From positions 14,474,501 through 14,538,500 of the forward strand of contig JAIOJX010000005.1 of NCBI GenBank assembly GCA_022376925.1: 64,000 bases of DNA, in the 5' to 3' direction. How positions within the stretch are numbered: the stretch's first letter is position 1; each line of letters begins with the position of its first letter. The position numbers were made by a program, and so were the translations under genes. A model generated the notes under the pieces. The model made no database searches. It was not told the DNA's origin and worked only from the letters and a program-made list of their open reading frames with translations. Shown here in pieces: positions 1 to 10,887 of the stretch. The DNA is from Tragulus kanchil. Taxonomy: Eukaryota; Chordata; Mammalia; Artiodactyla; Tragulidae.

Positions 1-691
1 AGAGGGGGAAAAGGAGGTCCAGAAGGAAGAAAGGTCTTGCCTAAGGTTCATCATATTTTAGGGAAACGAAAGGAAATTCTTTTAGACAGGGTTTTTGTAG
101 AAGGTTCCCTAGTGAAAGCAATATATGGATATTCACTTTTATAACCATGTATGTATGCAAAACAAACTGGGAAGTAGGTGATATTTGTTTCCAAGAGTCC
201 AAACACCTTTCTTCTTTCATTACTTATTTTTATGTTACTCTGTTGACTTTTTTCCAACTTCCCTTGCTGATTTTTTTGGTTTGTCTACTTGTTTTATCAA
301 TTACTGAGAGATATGTTGACGTCTCCAACCATGCCTGTGGATGTGTCTATTGTTCCTTTCAGTTCTGCCAGGTTTTGCTTCATGGGTTGTGAAGGCTGCT
401 GTAAGGTGCATTCACATTCAGGACTACTAAGTCTTCTCCGTGACTTGATAGTTCTATCATGATGTAAAGTTCCATTTTATCCTTAATGGTTTTCTTTTCT
501 CCAAATCTGCTCTGTCTGCTTATTAATACAGTGACACCGTTTTCTTTTGATGAGAGTGTGCATTACGTATTCATTCTCATCATTTACTTTTAACCCACCT
601 TTATCACTGTACTCAAAGAGAGTCTCTGGTAGACAGAATATAGATGGGTCATGTTTTTGTTTTGTTTTTCAACTTTGACCTCTTTTACTCA
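1..691 (-). mobile_element. Old L1 LINE fragment (ORF2 5' part), copy A
   Basis: The plus strand reads as the T-rich complement of a degenerate L1 endonuclease-region sequence; the reverse strand keeps short recognisable L1 ORF2 stretches but no long frame. With 2233-6595 it appears to be one minus-strand element, since moving right along the window moves upstream in the L1 (ORF2 start, then ORF1). Family is probably an L1M subfamily; the exact name needs RepeatMasker. Confidence 0.7.
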
Positions 692-925
692 TTTTTTATT
701 TATTTATTTATTTTCATCCATCTTTATTCTTTGGCCTCTGTGGGCCTCCCATGGCAGTGGCCTCTCTCATTGCAGAGCATCAGCTCCAGGCACATGAGCT
801 CCAGAGTGCTGGCTCGTAGTTGGACATACCGGTCCAGCCGCTCTGTGGCACGTGAGATCTTCCCGGGTCAGGGATTGGACTGGTGCCCCCTGCACTGCAA
901 GGCAGACTCTTTACCCATTTGGGCC
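692..925 (-). mobile_element. CHR-type tRNA-derived SINE, copy A
   Basis: A TTTA-rich tail on the left leads into a characteristic cetartiodactyl tRNA-Glu-derived SINE body, read on the minus strand. The tRNA-like head lies at the right, where it is damaged at the duplication breakpoint (the normal 'ggaccaccaggga' end is altered). Confidence 0.85.
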
Positions 926-1029
926 CCAGGGAGACCATGTTTTTGAAAACACCAGCCTGGGGGGAAAAAGTCACGGGAAATCAACGCTTAGGGAAATTAT
1001 CACAGAGTTGGAAGAAAACTTGGATGAAG

Positions 1030-1075
1030 TCTGACCATGTGGGGAAGGGGGGGGCAGGGGCGGGGAGGGGGGACA
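1030..1075 (+). other. G-run segment inside the spacer of pair 1
   Basis: Several runs of three or more G occur within about 40 bases, which fits a G-quadruplex-forming pattern. It lies in spacer sequence found only once in this window, so it may be low-quality or misplaced sequence. Confidence 0.4.
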
Positions 1076-1084
1076 GCACTTTGT

Positions 1085-1775
1085 AGAGGGGGAAAAGGAG
1101 GTCCAGAAGGAAGAAAGGTCTTGCCTAAGGTTCATCATATTTTAGGGAAACGAAAGGAAATTCTTTTAGACAGGGTTTTTGTAGAAGGTTCCCTAGTGAA
1201 AGCAATATATGGATATTCACTTTTATAACCATGTATGTATGCAAAACAAACTGGGAAGTAGGTGATATTTGTTTCCAAGAGTCCAAACACCTTTCTTCTT
1301 TCATTACTTATTTTTATGTTACTCTGTTGATTTTTTTCCAACTTCCCTTGCTGATTTTTTTGGTTTGTCTACTTGTTTTATCAATTACTGAGAGATATGT
1401 TGACGTCTCCAACCATGCCTGTGGATGTGTCTATTGTTCCTTTCAGTTCTGCCAGGTTTTGCTTCATGGGTTGTGAAGGCTGCTGTAAGGTGCATTCACA
1501 TTCAGGACTACTAAGTCTTCTCCGTGACTTGATAGTTCTATCATGATGTAAAGTTCCATTTTATCCTTAATGGTTTTCTTTTCTCCAAATCTGCTCTGTC
1601 TGCTTATTAATACAGTGACACCGTTTTCTTTTGATGAGAGTGTGCATTACGTATTCATTCTCATCATTTACTTTTAACCCACCTTTATCACTGTACTCAA
1701 AGAGAGTCTCTGGTAGACAGAATATAGATGGGTCATGTTTTTGTTTTGTTTTTCAACTTTGACCTCTTTTACTCA
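1085..1775 (-). mobile_element. Old L1 LINE fragment, copy B
   Basis: Second copy of the 1-691 L1 fragment, nearly base-for-base identical although the L1 itself is old and degenerate. The duplication is therefore far younger than the insertion. Confidence 0.7.
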
Positions 1776-2013
1776 TTTTTTATTTATTTATTTATTTTCA
1801 TCCATCTTTATTCTTTGGCCTCTGTGGGCCTCCCATGGCAGTGGCCTCTCTCATTGCAGAGCATCAGCTCCAGGCACATGAGCTCCAGAGTGCTGGCTCG
1901 TAGTTGGACATACCGGTCCAGCCGCTCTGTGGCACGTGAGATCTTCCCGGGTCAGGGATTGGACTGGTGCCCCCTGCACTGCAAGGCAGACTCTTTACCC
2001 ATTGGACCACCAA
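1776..2013 (-). mobile_element. CHR-type tRNA-derived SINE, copy B
   Basis: Same SINE as at 692-925, here with its complete tRNA-like head ('ggaccaccaagg'). This suggests copy B is the true genomic version and copy A a damaged contig end. Confidence 0.87.
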
Positions 2014-2067
2014 GGGAGACCATGTTTTTTTGAAATCTAACAGTCTCAGTCTTTTAATCGGGGTATT

Positions 2068-2110
2068 AAGAGAGACAGAGACAGAGAGAGAGAGCGAGAG
2101 AGTGTGTGTG
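2068..2110 (+). repeat. (GA)n/(GT)n low-complexity tract
   Basis: A run of GAGA-type dinucleotides passes into GTGTGTGT directly before a Bov SINE. It is probably the SINE tail microsatellite. Confidence 0.8.
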
Positions 2111-2232
2111 TTAGTCGCTTCAGTCATGCCCAGCTCTTTTACGATCCCATAGACTGCAGCCAGCCAGGCTCCTCTGTCCATGCGATTCTCCAGGCAAGAA
2201 CACTGGAGTGTGTTGCCATTCCCTTTCATATA
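2108..2232 (-). mobile_element. Bov-A SINE fragment
   Basis: Contains the reverse complement of the BOV-A unit 3' end ('gactgaagcgac' on the minus strand), followed by the typical 'cactggagtgtgttgccat' segment. The tRNA head is missing. It is inserted in the old minus-strand L1. Confidence 0.88.
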
Positions 2233-4833
2233 ACTATGGCTGTGTTTACATTTATGTCTACATTTTACTGTCTTCTGTTTTATTCCTCTCTTTTCATCCC
2301 TGTTTTCCTTTAGGGTTATTTAAGTATTTGAGTGTTTGTTTTTTGTTTTTTTTTTTAGTATTCCACTTAAACTTTTCTATTGTGTTTTTGGGTATATCTC
2401 TTTGCACAGATTTTTTTGTTTGTTCTTGTTTTTGTTTTCCAATGGTTTCTCTAGAGATTATAATACGCATACTAAAATGTTACAGTCTACTTAGGGTCAA
2501 TACTTAACTATTTCAAATGGAATGTAGAAATTTTATCACTATATATTACTAGCTTCCTTTGACTTCTGCTGTTAATATTTATAGTGGTCTTCTGTATTAT
2601 ATCTATATATTTTGAAAACCCAGTCAGACATAATAATTTTTGCTCTCAATCATCCTACATATTTTATAAAGAATGAAAGAAGTATAGTCTACTACATTTC
2701 CTGCCTACCTAACATTTCTATGGCTCTTCCTTCCTTTTTAATGTTACAAACTTCCATATGAAATTTTACAAATATCTGTCTGAGCTTTCTTTGAAGAGTT
2801 TTTCTTTGTTTTGGTCTTCTGTGGGATTTATATTTTTTGGTTTTGGGCAATAGGGCTGTTGGTTAAGAATTTTCCTAGTTTTCCCTCAGGCCCTACCTTT
2901 TGCTTTCCTTTATTTCTCAGGATGATCTTTGCTGAATATACAATTCTGAATCGACAGTCCTTTTCTTTTGGCATTTAAAAAATACCATGTCATGCTTCCT
3001 TCTGCTTTCGTGGTTTCTTATGAGAGATCCATGGTCAGTTGAAACATTACCTTGCCTGCTTTTAATACTTTGTCTTTAGTTTTTAGTAGTTTGATTATGA
3101 TGTTTCATGACATGGATTTCTCTATGGGATATTTACCCATTTGGAGTCCTCTGAGTTTCTTGAGTCAGTAGGTTGATGTCTTTCACGACATCGTGCACTT
3201 TATTTTTTCCTCTCTTTCTTGAACCCCAATAGCATGAATATTAGATATTTTTGGTTTTGTCATGTAGGTCCCTAATGTTGTTTTTTTTTTCCAATATTTT
3301 TTCACTCAGTTGTTAACTTGTATTGCTATATCTTCAACTTACTCCTCTTTCCTTCATCATCTCATCCTGCTATTGAGCTCATCAGATGAGCTTTTATTTT
3401 GGTTATTCCATATTTTAGGTTTAAATATTTTATTTGGTTCTTCTTTCTAGTTTTTATTTATTTAATGAGATATCTATCAGTCTGTCCCTCCAGCCGATTC
3501 AAGAGGATTTATTCTTATTTCTTGGAGCATATCTGTCCTAGCTCCTTTAGTGTCTTTATCAAATGATTCTGACATCTGTATCGTCTCAGTGTTGAACATT
3601 TGTGAGTTGCCTTTTTCCATGCAAGCAGAGCTCTTCCAAATGGAATGTAGAAATTTTATCACTATATATTACTAGCTTCCTTTGACTTCTGCTGTTAATA
3701 TTTATAGTGGTCTTCTGTATTATATCTATATATTTTGAAAACCCAGTCAGACATAATAATTTTTGCTCTCAATCATCCTACATATTTTATAAAGAATGAA
3801 AGAAGTATAGTCTACTACATTTCCTGCCTACCTAACATTTCTATGGCTCTTCCTTCCTTTTTAATGTTACAAACTTCCATATGAAATTTTACAAATATCT
3901 GTCTGAGCTTTCTTTGAAGAGTTTTTCTTTGTTTTGGTCTTCTGTGGGATTTATATTTTTTGGTTTTGGGCAATAGGGCTGTTGGTTAAGAATTTTCCTA
4001 GTTTTCCCTCAGGCCCTACCTTTTGCTTTCCTTTATTTCTCAGGATGATCTTTGCTGAATATACAATTCTGAATCGACAGTCCTTTTCTTTTGGCATTTA
4101 AAAAATACCATGTCATGCTTCCTTCTGCTTTCGTGGTTTCTTATGAGAGATCCATGGTCAGTTGAAACATTACCTTGCCTGCTTTTAATACTTTGTCTTT
4201 AGTTTTTAGTAGTTTGATTATGATGTTTCATGACATGGATTTCTCTATGGGATATTTACCCATTTGGAGTCCTCTGAGTTTCTTGAGTCAGTAGGTTGAT
4301 GTCTTTCACGACATCGTGCACTTTATTTTTTCCTCTCTTTCTTGAACCCCAATAGCATGAATATTAGATATTTTTGGTTTTGTCATGTAGGTCCCTAATG
4401 TTGTTTTTTTTTTCCAATATTTTTTCACTCAGTTGTTAACTTGTATTGCTATATCTTCAACTTACTCCTCTTTCCTTCATCATCTCATCCTGCTATTGAG
4501 CTCATCAGATGAGCTTTTATTTTGGTTATTCCATATTTTAGGTTTAAATATTTTATTTGGTTCTTCTTTCTAGTTTTTATTTATTTAATGAGATATCTAT
4601 CAGTCTGTCCCTCCAGCCGATTCAAGAGGATTTATTCTTATTTCTTGGAGCATATCTGTCCTAGCTCCTTTAGTGTCTTTATCAAATGATTCTGACATCT
4701 GTATCGTCTCAGTGTTGAACATTTGTGAGTTGCCTTTTTCCATGCAAGCAGAGCTCTTCACATGCTGAGTACTTCAGGGTTTCATCCTGGACATCTCTGG
4801 TTGTTATAAGACTCTGGGTCTTATTTAAATCTA
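2233..4833 (-). mobile_element. Old L1 LINE (ORF1/5' part), interrupted
   Basis: T-rich plus-strand sequence resembling the complement of an L1 ORF1 region of an ancient L1M-type element. Reading frames are broken throughout. The true length is inflated by the tandem copy at 3637-4759. Confidence 0.7.
2514..4759. repeat. Tandem duplication pair 2 (2514-3636 and 3637-4759)
   Basis: Two directly abutting copies of 1123 bp, apparently identical, lie wholly within the old L1. The junction reads '...gagctctt|ccaaatgg...' while copy B continues '...gagctcttcacatg'. There is no spacer. A T-run of ten has the same length in both copies, which is unexpected for an old duplication. Confidence 0.97.
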
Positions 4834-5181
4834 TGGAGAACTCTTTTTTTTTTTTTAAGGTTTATTTATTTATTTTGGTGGGGGAGGGGTGGGGAGGGAG
4901 GGGAGCAGGCAGGCCACTTCTATTGGTCTTTCATTTGTCCATTTTCATCCATGTTTGTTCTTTGGCCTGTGTGGGCTTCCAATAGCGGTAGCCTCTGTTG
5001 TCACAGAGCACCGACTCTGGGCGTGTGCGCTCCAGAGCTCCGGCTCGGTAGTTGGACACATCAGTCCAGCTGCTCCGTGGCACGTGGGATCTTCCCAGGC
5101 CAGGGATCAAACCAGTGCCCCTTGCACTGCAAGGCAGTGTCCTTACCCACTGGACCACCAGGGAAGCCCTGGAGAACTCTT
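4834..5181 (-). mobile_element. CHR SINE with 12-bp TSD, copy A
   Basis: A minus-strand CHR SINE (4846-5169) is flanked by the perfect 12-bp direct repeat tggagaactctt at 4834-4845 and 5170-5181, a target-site duplication. It inserted into the old L1. The poly-T (A tail on the minus strand) is followed by a G-rich stretch. Confidence 0.92.
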
Positions 5182-5490
5182 AAGTATTTGTTTTACCAGT
5201 CAAACAAGCTGGTTGGATCCAGAGAGCCTTCAGGAGGTTTGATACTCCTTCCATTTTCAAAGCCTTGAACTGTTCACTACAATCAGTCTTACATTTGCAC
5301 CATCCAGTGGCCATCTGAGACCTGGCCAAGAATCCACCCTATAGGTCAGCTCTCATAGCCTGTGAGATGCTGGTCAGGATCAAACATATATGTGAAGAGT
5401 TCATGGGATTAGAGGTCCATAAATACTTTTATGGGGTTGCTTCCTGGGTCTCCTCCCTCTCTGCCATCTCCACCATACATTCTAGTTTTC
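5182..5490 (-). mobile_element. Old L1 5' end or flank, copy A
   Basis: Continuation of the sequence left of the SINE, as its TSD proves. The T-rich L1 character fades after about 5280, and the remainder may be the L1 5' UTR or unique flank. No gene is visible. Confidence 0.4.
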
Positions 5491-5940
5491 GTGTCATGTA
5501 GGTCCCTAATGTTGTTTTTTCCAATATTTTTTCACTCAGTTGTTAACTTGTATTGCTATATCTTCAACTTACTCCTCTTTCCTTCATCATCTCATCCTGC
5601 TATTGAGCTCATCAGATGAGCTTTTATTTTGGTTATTCCATATTTTAGGTTTAAATATTTTATTTGGTTCTTCTTTCTAGTTTTTATTTATTTAATGAGA
5701 TATCTATCAGTCTGTCCCTCCAGCCGATTCAAGAGGATTTATTCTTATTTCTTGGAGCATATCTGTCCTAGCTCCTTTAGTGTCTTTATCAAATGATTCT
5801 GACATCTGTATCGTCTCAGTGTTGAACATTTGTGAGTTGCCTTTTTCCATGCAAGCAGAGCTCTTCACATGCTGAGTACTTCAGGGTTTCATCCTGGACA
5901 TCTCTGGTTGTTATAAGACTCTGGGTCTTATTTAAATCTA

Positions 5941-6286
5941 TGGAGAACTCTTTTTTTTTTTTTAAGGTTTATTTATTTTTTTTTTTTGGGGGGGGGGGGG
6001 AGGGAGGGGAGCAGGCAGGCCACTTCTATTGGTCTTTCATTTGTCCATTTTCATCCATCTTTGTTCTTTGGCCTGTGTGGGCCTCCCATCGCAGTGGCCT
6101 CTGTTGTCACAGAGCACCGGCTCTGGGCGTGTCGCTCCAGAGCTCCGGCTCGGTAGTTGGACACATCAGTCCAGCTGCTCCGTGGCACGTGGGATCTTCC
6201 CAGGCCAGGGATCAAACCAGTGCCCCTTGCACTGCAAGGCAGTGTCCTTACCCACTGGACCACCAGGGAAGCCCTGGAGAACTCTT
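5941..6286 (-). mobile_element. CHR SINE with 12-bp TSD, copy B
   Basis: Second copy of the 4834-5181 insertion, with the same TSD at 5941-5952 and 6275-6286. Its body is closer to the usual SINE consensus ('gggcctcccatcgcagtggcc') than copy A, so copy A carries more apparent sequence errors. Confidence 0.92.
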
Positions 6287-6595
6287 AAGTATTTGTTTTA
6301 CCAGTCAAACAAGCTGGTTGGATCCAGAGAGCCTTCAGGAGGTTTGATACTCCTTCCATTTTCAAAGCCTTGAACTGTTCACTACAATCAGTCTTACATT
6401 TGCACCATCCAGTGGCCATCTGAGACCTGGCCAAGAATCCACCCTATAGGTCAGCTCTCATAGCCTGTGAGATGCTGGTCAGGATCAAACATATATGTGA
6501 AGAGTTCATGGGATTAGAGGTCCATAAATACTTTTATGGGGTTGCTTCCTGGGTCTCCTCCCTCTCTGCCATCTCCACCATACATTCTAGTTTTC

Positions 6596-6850
6596 TGAGG
6601 CACCATTTATGGTCTTATGAGGCTTTATTTGTCTACTCTGCCACCTACTTCTTACAATGTGCCCATATCCAGGGCCAAGAAGTGAGAGGATAGAGAGAGA
6701 AAAATAAGTAGCAGGGTTCTCCTCACTTTCTTGGGGCCACAGTTCCTCTCGTCTGAGAGGAAGGACCACTCCCTTGAAGTTCAAAGTGCTACTGGCCACT
6801 GAGATCTGAGGAGCAAGAGAACAGACAAAAAAGAAAAATGAAAGATTATA
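6596..6850. other. Unique stretch, no gene recognised
   Basis: Ordinary AT/GC-balanced sequence between the old L1 and a plus-strand SINE. I see no convincing exon or motif. Confidence 0.6.
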
Positions 6851-7151
6851 AAACAAGATTTCTTGGGCTTCCCTGGTGGTCCAGTGGATAAGGACACCAC
6901 CTTGCAGTGCAAGGGGCACCAGTTTGATCCCTGGCCTGGGAAGATCCCATGTGCCATGGAGCAGCTGAACTGGTGTGTCCAATTACAAGCCAGCGCCCTG
7001 GAGCTCATGTGCCCAGAGCCAGTGCTCTGCAACGAGAGAGGCCACTGAGATGGGAGGTCCACACAGGCCAAAGAACAAAGGTGGATGAAAATAAATAAAT
7101 GAAAGACCAACAGAAGTGCCCCCGCCCCCCCCAAAAAAAAACAAGATTTCT
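6851..7151 (+). mobile_element. CHR SINE with 13-bp TSD
   Basis: Plus-strand CHR SINE starting 'gggcttccctggtggtccag' with a B-box-like 'gtttgatccctgg'. It ends in an A-rich tail after 'aaataaataaatgaaagacc'. Flanking copies of aaacaagatttct at 6851-6863 and 7139-7151 are the target-site duplication. Confidence 0.93.
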
Positions 7152-7484
7152 CCTACTTTGTCTATATTTTGGGAGATATTTTTCTTCTTTTGCTGGAACT
7201 AAAGGGCTTCTCAGGGAAATCTTTCTGTCTGTGCCGATGGGTTTCAGAATGCCTTGAGTGCAAGGAAAGAAAGAAAGAAAAAAAAAATAAACTCGTGGTT
7301 TATCTTTTGATGGTTTAAGTGCAACTAAGAATTCTGGTATTCCTCCCCAATCCACCTGCTTTTTTTTTCTTATTACTTTTTACTTTTCAGAGCCCTCAAA
7401 TAGCTGCTCCATACAATCTGTTCAAGTTTTATAATTGCATTCAGTGGGAGAGATGGGGTGGCATGTGCTTCTCCATCTTACTGG

Positions 7485-7612
7485 GAATCGGAACTTCAGA
7501 AGCTTTAAAAAATAAAGCACATAATAAAAAACATACCTAGGTCTCAAAGATTCTGAAAATAAAACACATACCTAGGCCCCAAAGATTCTGATTTCGCCTG
7601 TATGGGAGGATA
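7485..7612 (+). mobile_element. Probable MER5-type hAT element fragment with internal repeat
   Basis: The phrases 'gaagctttaaaaaata' and 'ccaaagattctgattt' match the MER5 (hAT-Charlie) pattern. A block of about 50 bp containing 'acatacctagg..c.caaagattctga' occurs twice in tandem (about 7528-7556 and 7566-7592). Confidence 0.45.
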
Positions 7613-7839
7613 TATGACCAAAGGATGGGTTGGGTTTTGTTTTGAGATACCCCTTGGGATCTATGAACAAAGTTGAGAAGCTCTTTCATAAGCAAAGATA
7701 CTTAAGGGCAGATTTTATTTTAAAATTCATAGCTATGGTTTATTACCATTTTCGCCAGACACTCCTACCCTGTTGAATATGTTAAAGGTTATTTAAATTT
7801 GTTGAATACAGGTGAGTTTATACTTGGGATTATGTTGCA
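7613..7839. other. Unique stretch, nothing recognised
   Basis: AT-rich sequence without an ORF, repeat or promoter motif that I can support. Confidence 0.5.
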
Positions 7840-8062
7840 CCTGGTCATGAATTCCCACCAGGACGTTTATTAGCTGTGTGATTTTCAACAATTTGTTTGA
7901 CCTCCAAGTCTCAGTTTTGCTTCTGGGAAATGGGGATAATATTAAAACCTACAATAAAGGATTGTTGAAAGGCTTAACTGAGATAATGAATGTAAAGCAC
8001 AGAGCAGAGGGTCTGGAATGTGGTGAACATTGGTTCAATAAAATGTTAACTATTAGCACCAC
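7840..8062 (+). mobile_element. MIR SINE
   Basis: Carries the MIR core order: 'attagctgtgtgat', 'ctcagttttgcttctggaaatggggataata', 'gattgttgaaaggcttaactgagataatg', 'gtaaagcacagagcag', then an 'aataaaatgtta' end. The divergence is typical of this ancient tRNA-derived SINE. Confidence 0.88.
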
Positions 8063-8420
8063 TCACAGTTAACGCGCAAGAAATTTGAAACTCAGCCAGA
8101 TTAAGTAATTTATCCAAACTTTTTTCCTAGTGTTTTTTTTTTCTATTGGAAAGAAACTAATACTTACTTTAAAGGGAAATATTAGTATATTCATTAGATT
8201 TTTTAAAAGTCTCATTGACATAGTTGCAAATGCTCGACTTTTGCACAGTGACAGAGGATAAGTAAATCCCAGACCTGGCATTTCGCCTTGAACACTTTAA
8301 GCCCAGGAACAATCATTTTTTTGGAAAGTTCTTAAACAGGATGCATATAAATTTAGAATTGCATTTAGAAGCATCAAGTAAATGATTGGTGGACATATAA
8401 TCCATGTGTATACATGATAT
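8063..8420. other. Unique AT-rich stretch
   Basis: No gene or named repeat recognised. The sequence is AT-rich with homopolymers. Confidence 0.5.
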
Positions 8421-8929
8421 ATACTATGATACAATATTTGTGATTTATGTATAATGTTCTATTATCCAGCAAATTTTCAATAACCAGTAAGATCTCCCAG
8501 GTTTTCTAAATCAAAAGTGTCCGGTGTTATTTTAGTTTCTTTGCATTCCTTTAATTGTAATTTCCTTTCTAGTCTTTCCTTTATTATAATTTTTAAACAG
8601 AAAAAAATTTTTTTTCAAGGCAGAGGAGGTCCTGGTGCATTCCTAGGAGAAGTTTTATCATTATAACATGATTTGCTATTGAGAATCAGAATGGTGGCTC
8701 AATCTGACATTTTATCAGCCAATTTTTTAATAGGAATAGTTCCTTGGCAGTCTTCATTCCGTCATGTAACATTAGCCATGTCAGAAAGATGACACTGACA
8801 AAAAATTTAATGTACCTTTTAAAATCACACAAAGCTGTAAAATGTTTTCTTGATCTGTATGTGTAGGTGGAGGGAGGCAGTGATGGTACTAATATGGGAG
8901 GGTTGGGAGGAGCCACTAACTTACAGGGG

Positions 8930-9240
8930 AAATGACTCTTTTGATTCTCCGATGGTAAAGGCCAATGTCTTCCCAAATCCAAATCTGACATTCAGAACAA
9001 ATCTAATTTCTGTCACATCTTCATGGACAATGATGAGTCCTTTACTTTGTGATTTCTATTCCTCAGCCTTCTTAATAGCATCTTCTGCTTCTTTGTCAGT
9101 CATCCCTGGTAACTCGCAGTGTTGGGGGGTCAGCTTTGGCAGCCAAGGGTTTCACACGACCAACTGGTTTTCGAAGAAGTTGTATTCCATGGAAACAAAC
9201 TGTTACCTGGGCACGTGAGCAGCAAGGCCCAGTAACTTTC
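8930..9240 (-). pseudogene. Possible decayed processed pseudogene, copy A (unidentified)
   Basis: The reverse strand gives short protein-like, lysine- and glutamate-rich stretches, for example around 9060-9105 a run reading as DKEAEDAIKKAEE followed by a stop. Another frame at 9105-9240 also ends in a stop. The parent gene is not recognised and there is no clear poly-A tail or TSD. It could equally be chance. Confidence 0.2.
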
Positions 9241-9275
9241 TCTATCTCTGTCTCTGTCTGTCTGTCTCTCTCATG
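9239..9275 (+). repeat. (TCTG)n/(TC)n microsatellite, copy A
   Basis: Short run of TCTG/TCTC tetranucleotides. The same tract recurs at 10379-10415 in copy B with unchanged length. Confidence 0.85.
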
Positions 9276-10887
9276 CAGAATCTACCATAAGCACAAATGG
9301 TGATGCCTTGAATGGGGAGTCTTAGAAATGATCCATGATGTAGGTGTAGTGTGCCAAAAGCTTCCTTGGAAAAGGCTGCATGCTTCTGACACAGGGTAGG
9401 AAACCTTGGCTCTGAATTGCCCCTACTATGTGTATACCAAAAGCAGATGGTTCTTAAAGTATAACATGTCTGCTAATGCAGCTTCTCTGAACAGAGACTG
9501 GGATTGGATCTTAATCCCTCCCAGGTTTTCTAAATCAAAAGTTCCGGATGTTATTTTAGTATACTATGATACAATATTTGTGATTTATGTATAATGTTCT
9601 ATTATCCAGCAAATTTTCAATAACCAGTAAGATCTCCCAGGTTTTCTAAATCAAAAGTGTCCGGTGTTATTTTAGTTTCTTTGCATTCCTTTAATTGTAA
9701 TTTCCTTTCTAGTCTTTCCTTTATTATAATTTTTAAACAGAAAAAAATTTTTTTTCAAGGCAGAGGAGGTCCTGGTGCATTCCTAGGAGAAGTTTTATCA
9801 TTATAACATGATTTGCTATTGAGAATCAGAATGGTGGCTCAATCTGACATTTTATCAGCCAATTTTTTAATAGGAATAGTTCCTTGGCAGTCTTCATTCC
9901 GTCATGTAACATTAGCCATGTCAGAAAGATGACACTGACAAAAAATTTAATGTACCTTTTAAAATCACACAAAGCTGTAAAATGTTTTCTTGATCTGTAT
10001 GTGTAGGTGGAGGGAGGCAGTGATGGTACTAATATGGGAGGGTTGGGAGGAGCCACTAACTTACAGGGGAAATGACTCTTTTGATTCTCCGATGGTAAAG
10101 GCCAATGTCTTCCCAAATCCAAATCTGACATTCAGAACAAATCTAATTTCTGTCACATCTTCATGGACAATGATGAGTCCTTTACTTTGTGATTTCTATT
10201 CCTCAGCCTTCTTAATAGCATCTTCTGCTTCTTTGTCAGTCATCCCTGGTAACTCGCAGTGTTGGGGGGTCAGCTTTGGCAGCCAAGGGTTTCACACGAC
10301 CAACTGGTTTTCGAAGAAGTTGTATTCCATGGAAACAAACTGTTACCTGGGCACGTGAGCAGCAAGGCCCAGTAACTTTCTCTATCTCTGTCTCTGTCTG
10401 TCTGTCTCTCTCATGCAGAATCTACCATAAGCACAAATGGTGATGCCTTGAATGGGGAGTCTTAGAAATGATCCATGATGTAGGTGTAGTGTGCCAAAAG
10501 CTTCCTTGGAAAAGGCTGCATGCTTCTGACACAGGGTAGGAAACCTTGGCTCTGAATTGCCCCTACTATGTGTATACCAAAAGCAGATGGTTCTTAAAGT
10601 ATAACATGTCTGCTAATGCAGCTTCTCTGAACAGAGACTGGGATTGGATACACAGGGTTAGATGAGTACTAGACTGTCTTAGAAAAAAAAGCACAAGCGT
10701 GTCAAGTTGGGTATTGATTTTCATTTGCTAACAATATAACATGGTGGTCTAGAAGGAGTTGTGTTTGGAGAGAAAGGACAGATGTCCATAGCTGATCCCA
10801 GTCATACTCAGTGTGGATGTTTCACTCTGGGGCATTTGTCCTGTCAGTTCTCCTCTTTGCAGCAGACAATATGGAGGAGATGACAAA

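Larger units (their letters stand above)
1..2035. repeat. Tandem duplication pair 1 (copies 1-948 and 1085-2035)
   Basis: The sequence from base 1 recurs at an offset of 1084 with only a few differences, such as a T-run length near 250/1334. Identity ends just after the SINE head at about 948 and 2035. The 136-bp spacer (949-1084) is G-rich and, unlike most other spacers here, does not resemble the sequence after copy B. Copy A may begin before the window. Confidence 0.96.
4381..6595. repeat. Tandem duplication pair 3 (4381-5490 and 5492-6595)
   Basis: Copy B starts in 'gtcatgtaggtccc' inside copy B of pair 2, so about 375 bp occurs three times (3258-3636, 4381-4759, 5492-5866). The copies match closely except for an unstable T/G-rich stretch and adjacent bases (4850-5030 against 5965-6135), where several indels and substitutions cluster. 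Confidence 0.97.
8421..10649. repeat. Tandem duplication pair 4 (8421-9509 and 9561-10649)
   Basis: Offset is exactly 1140 with essentially identical sequence across 1089 bp. The 51-bp spacer 9510-9560 is itself an imperfect third copy of 8492-8533: it contains ctcccaggttttctaaatc and then differs by small indels ('aaaagttccggatg' against 'aaaagtgtccggtg'). Confidence 0.97.

Noticed and set aside
1864..2229. 121-codon ORF across SINE sequence
   Set aside because: The frame runs through a CHR SINE, a dinucleotide tract and a Bov-A SINE; such frames are typical of SINE sequence.
2514..4759. CRISPR-like or satellite array
   Set aside because: Only two 1.1-kb copies, no short repeat-spacer structure, and the sequence is a decayed L1.
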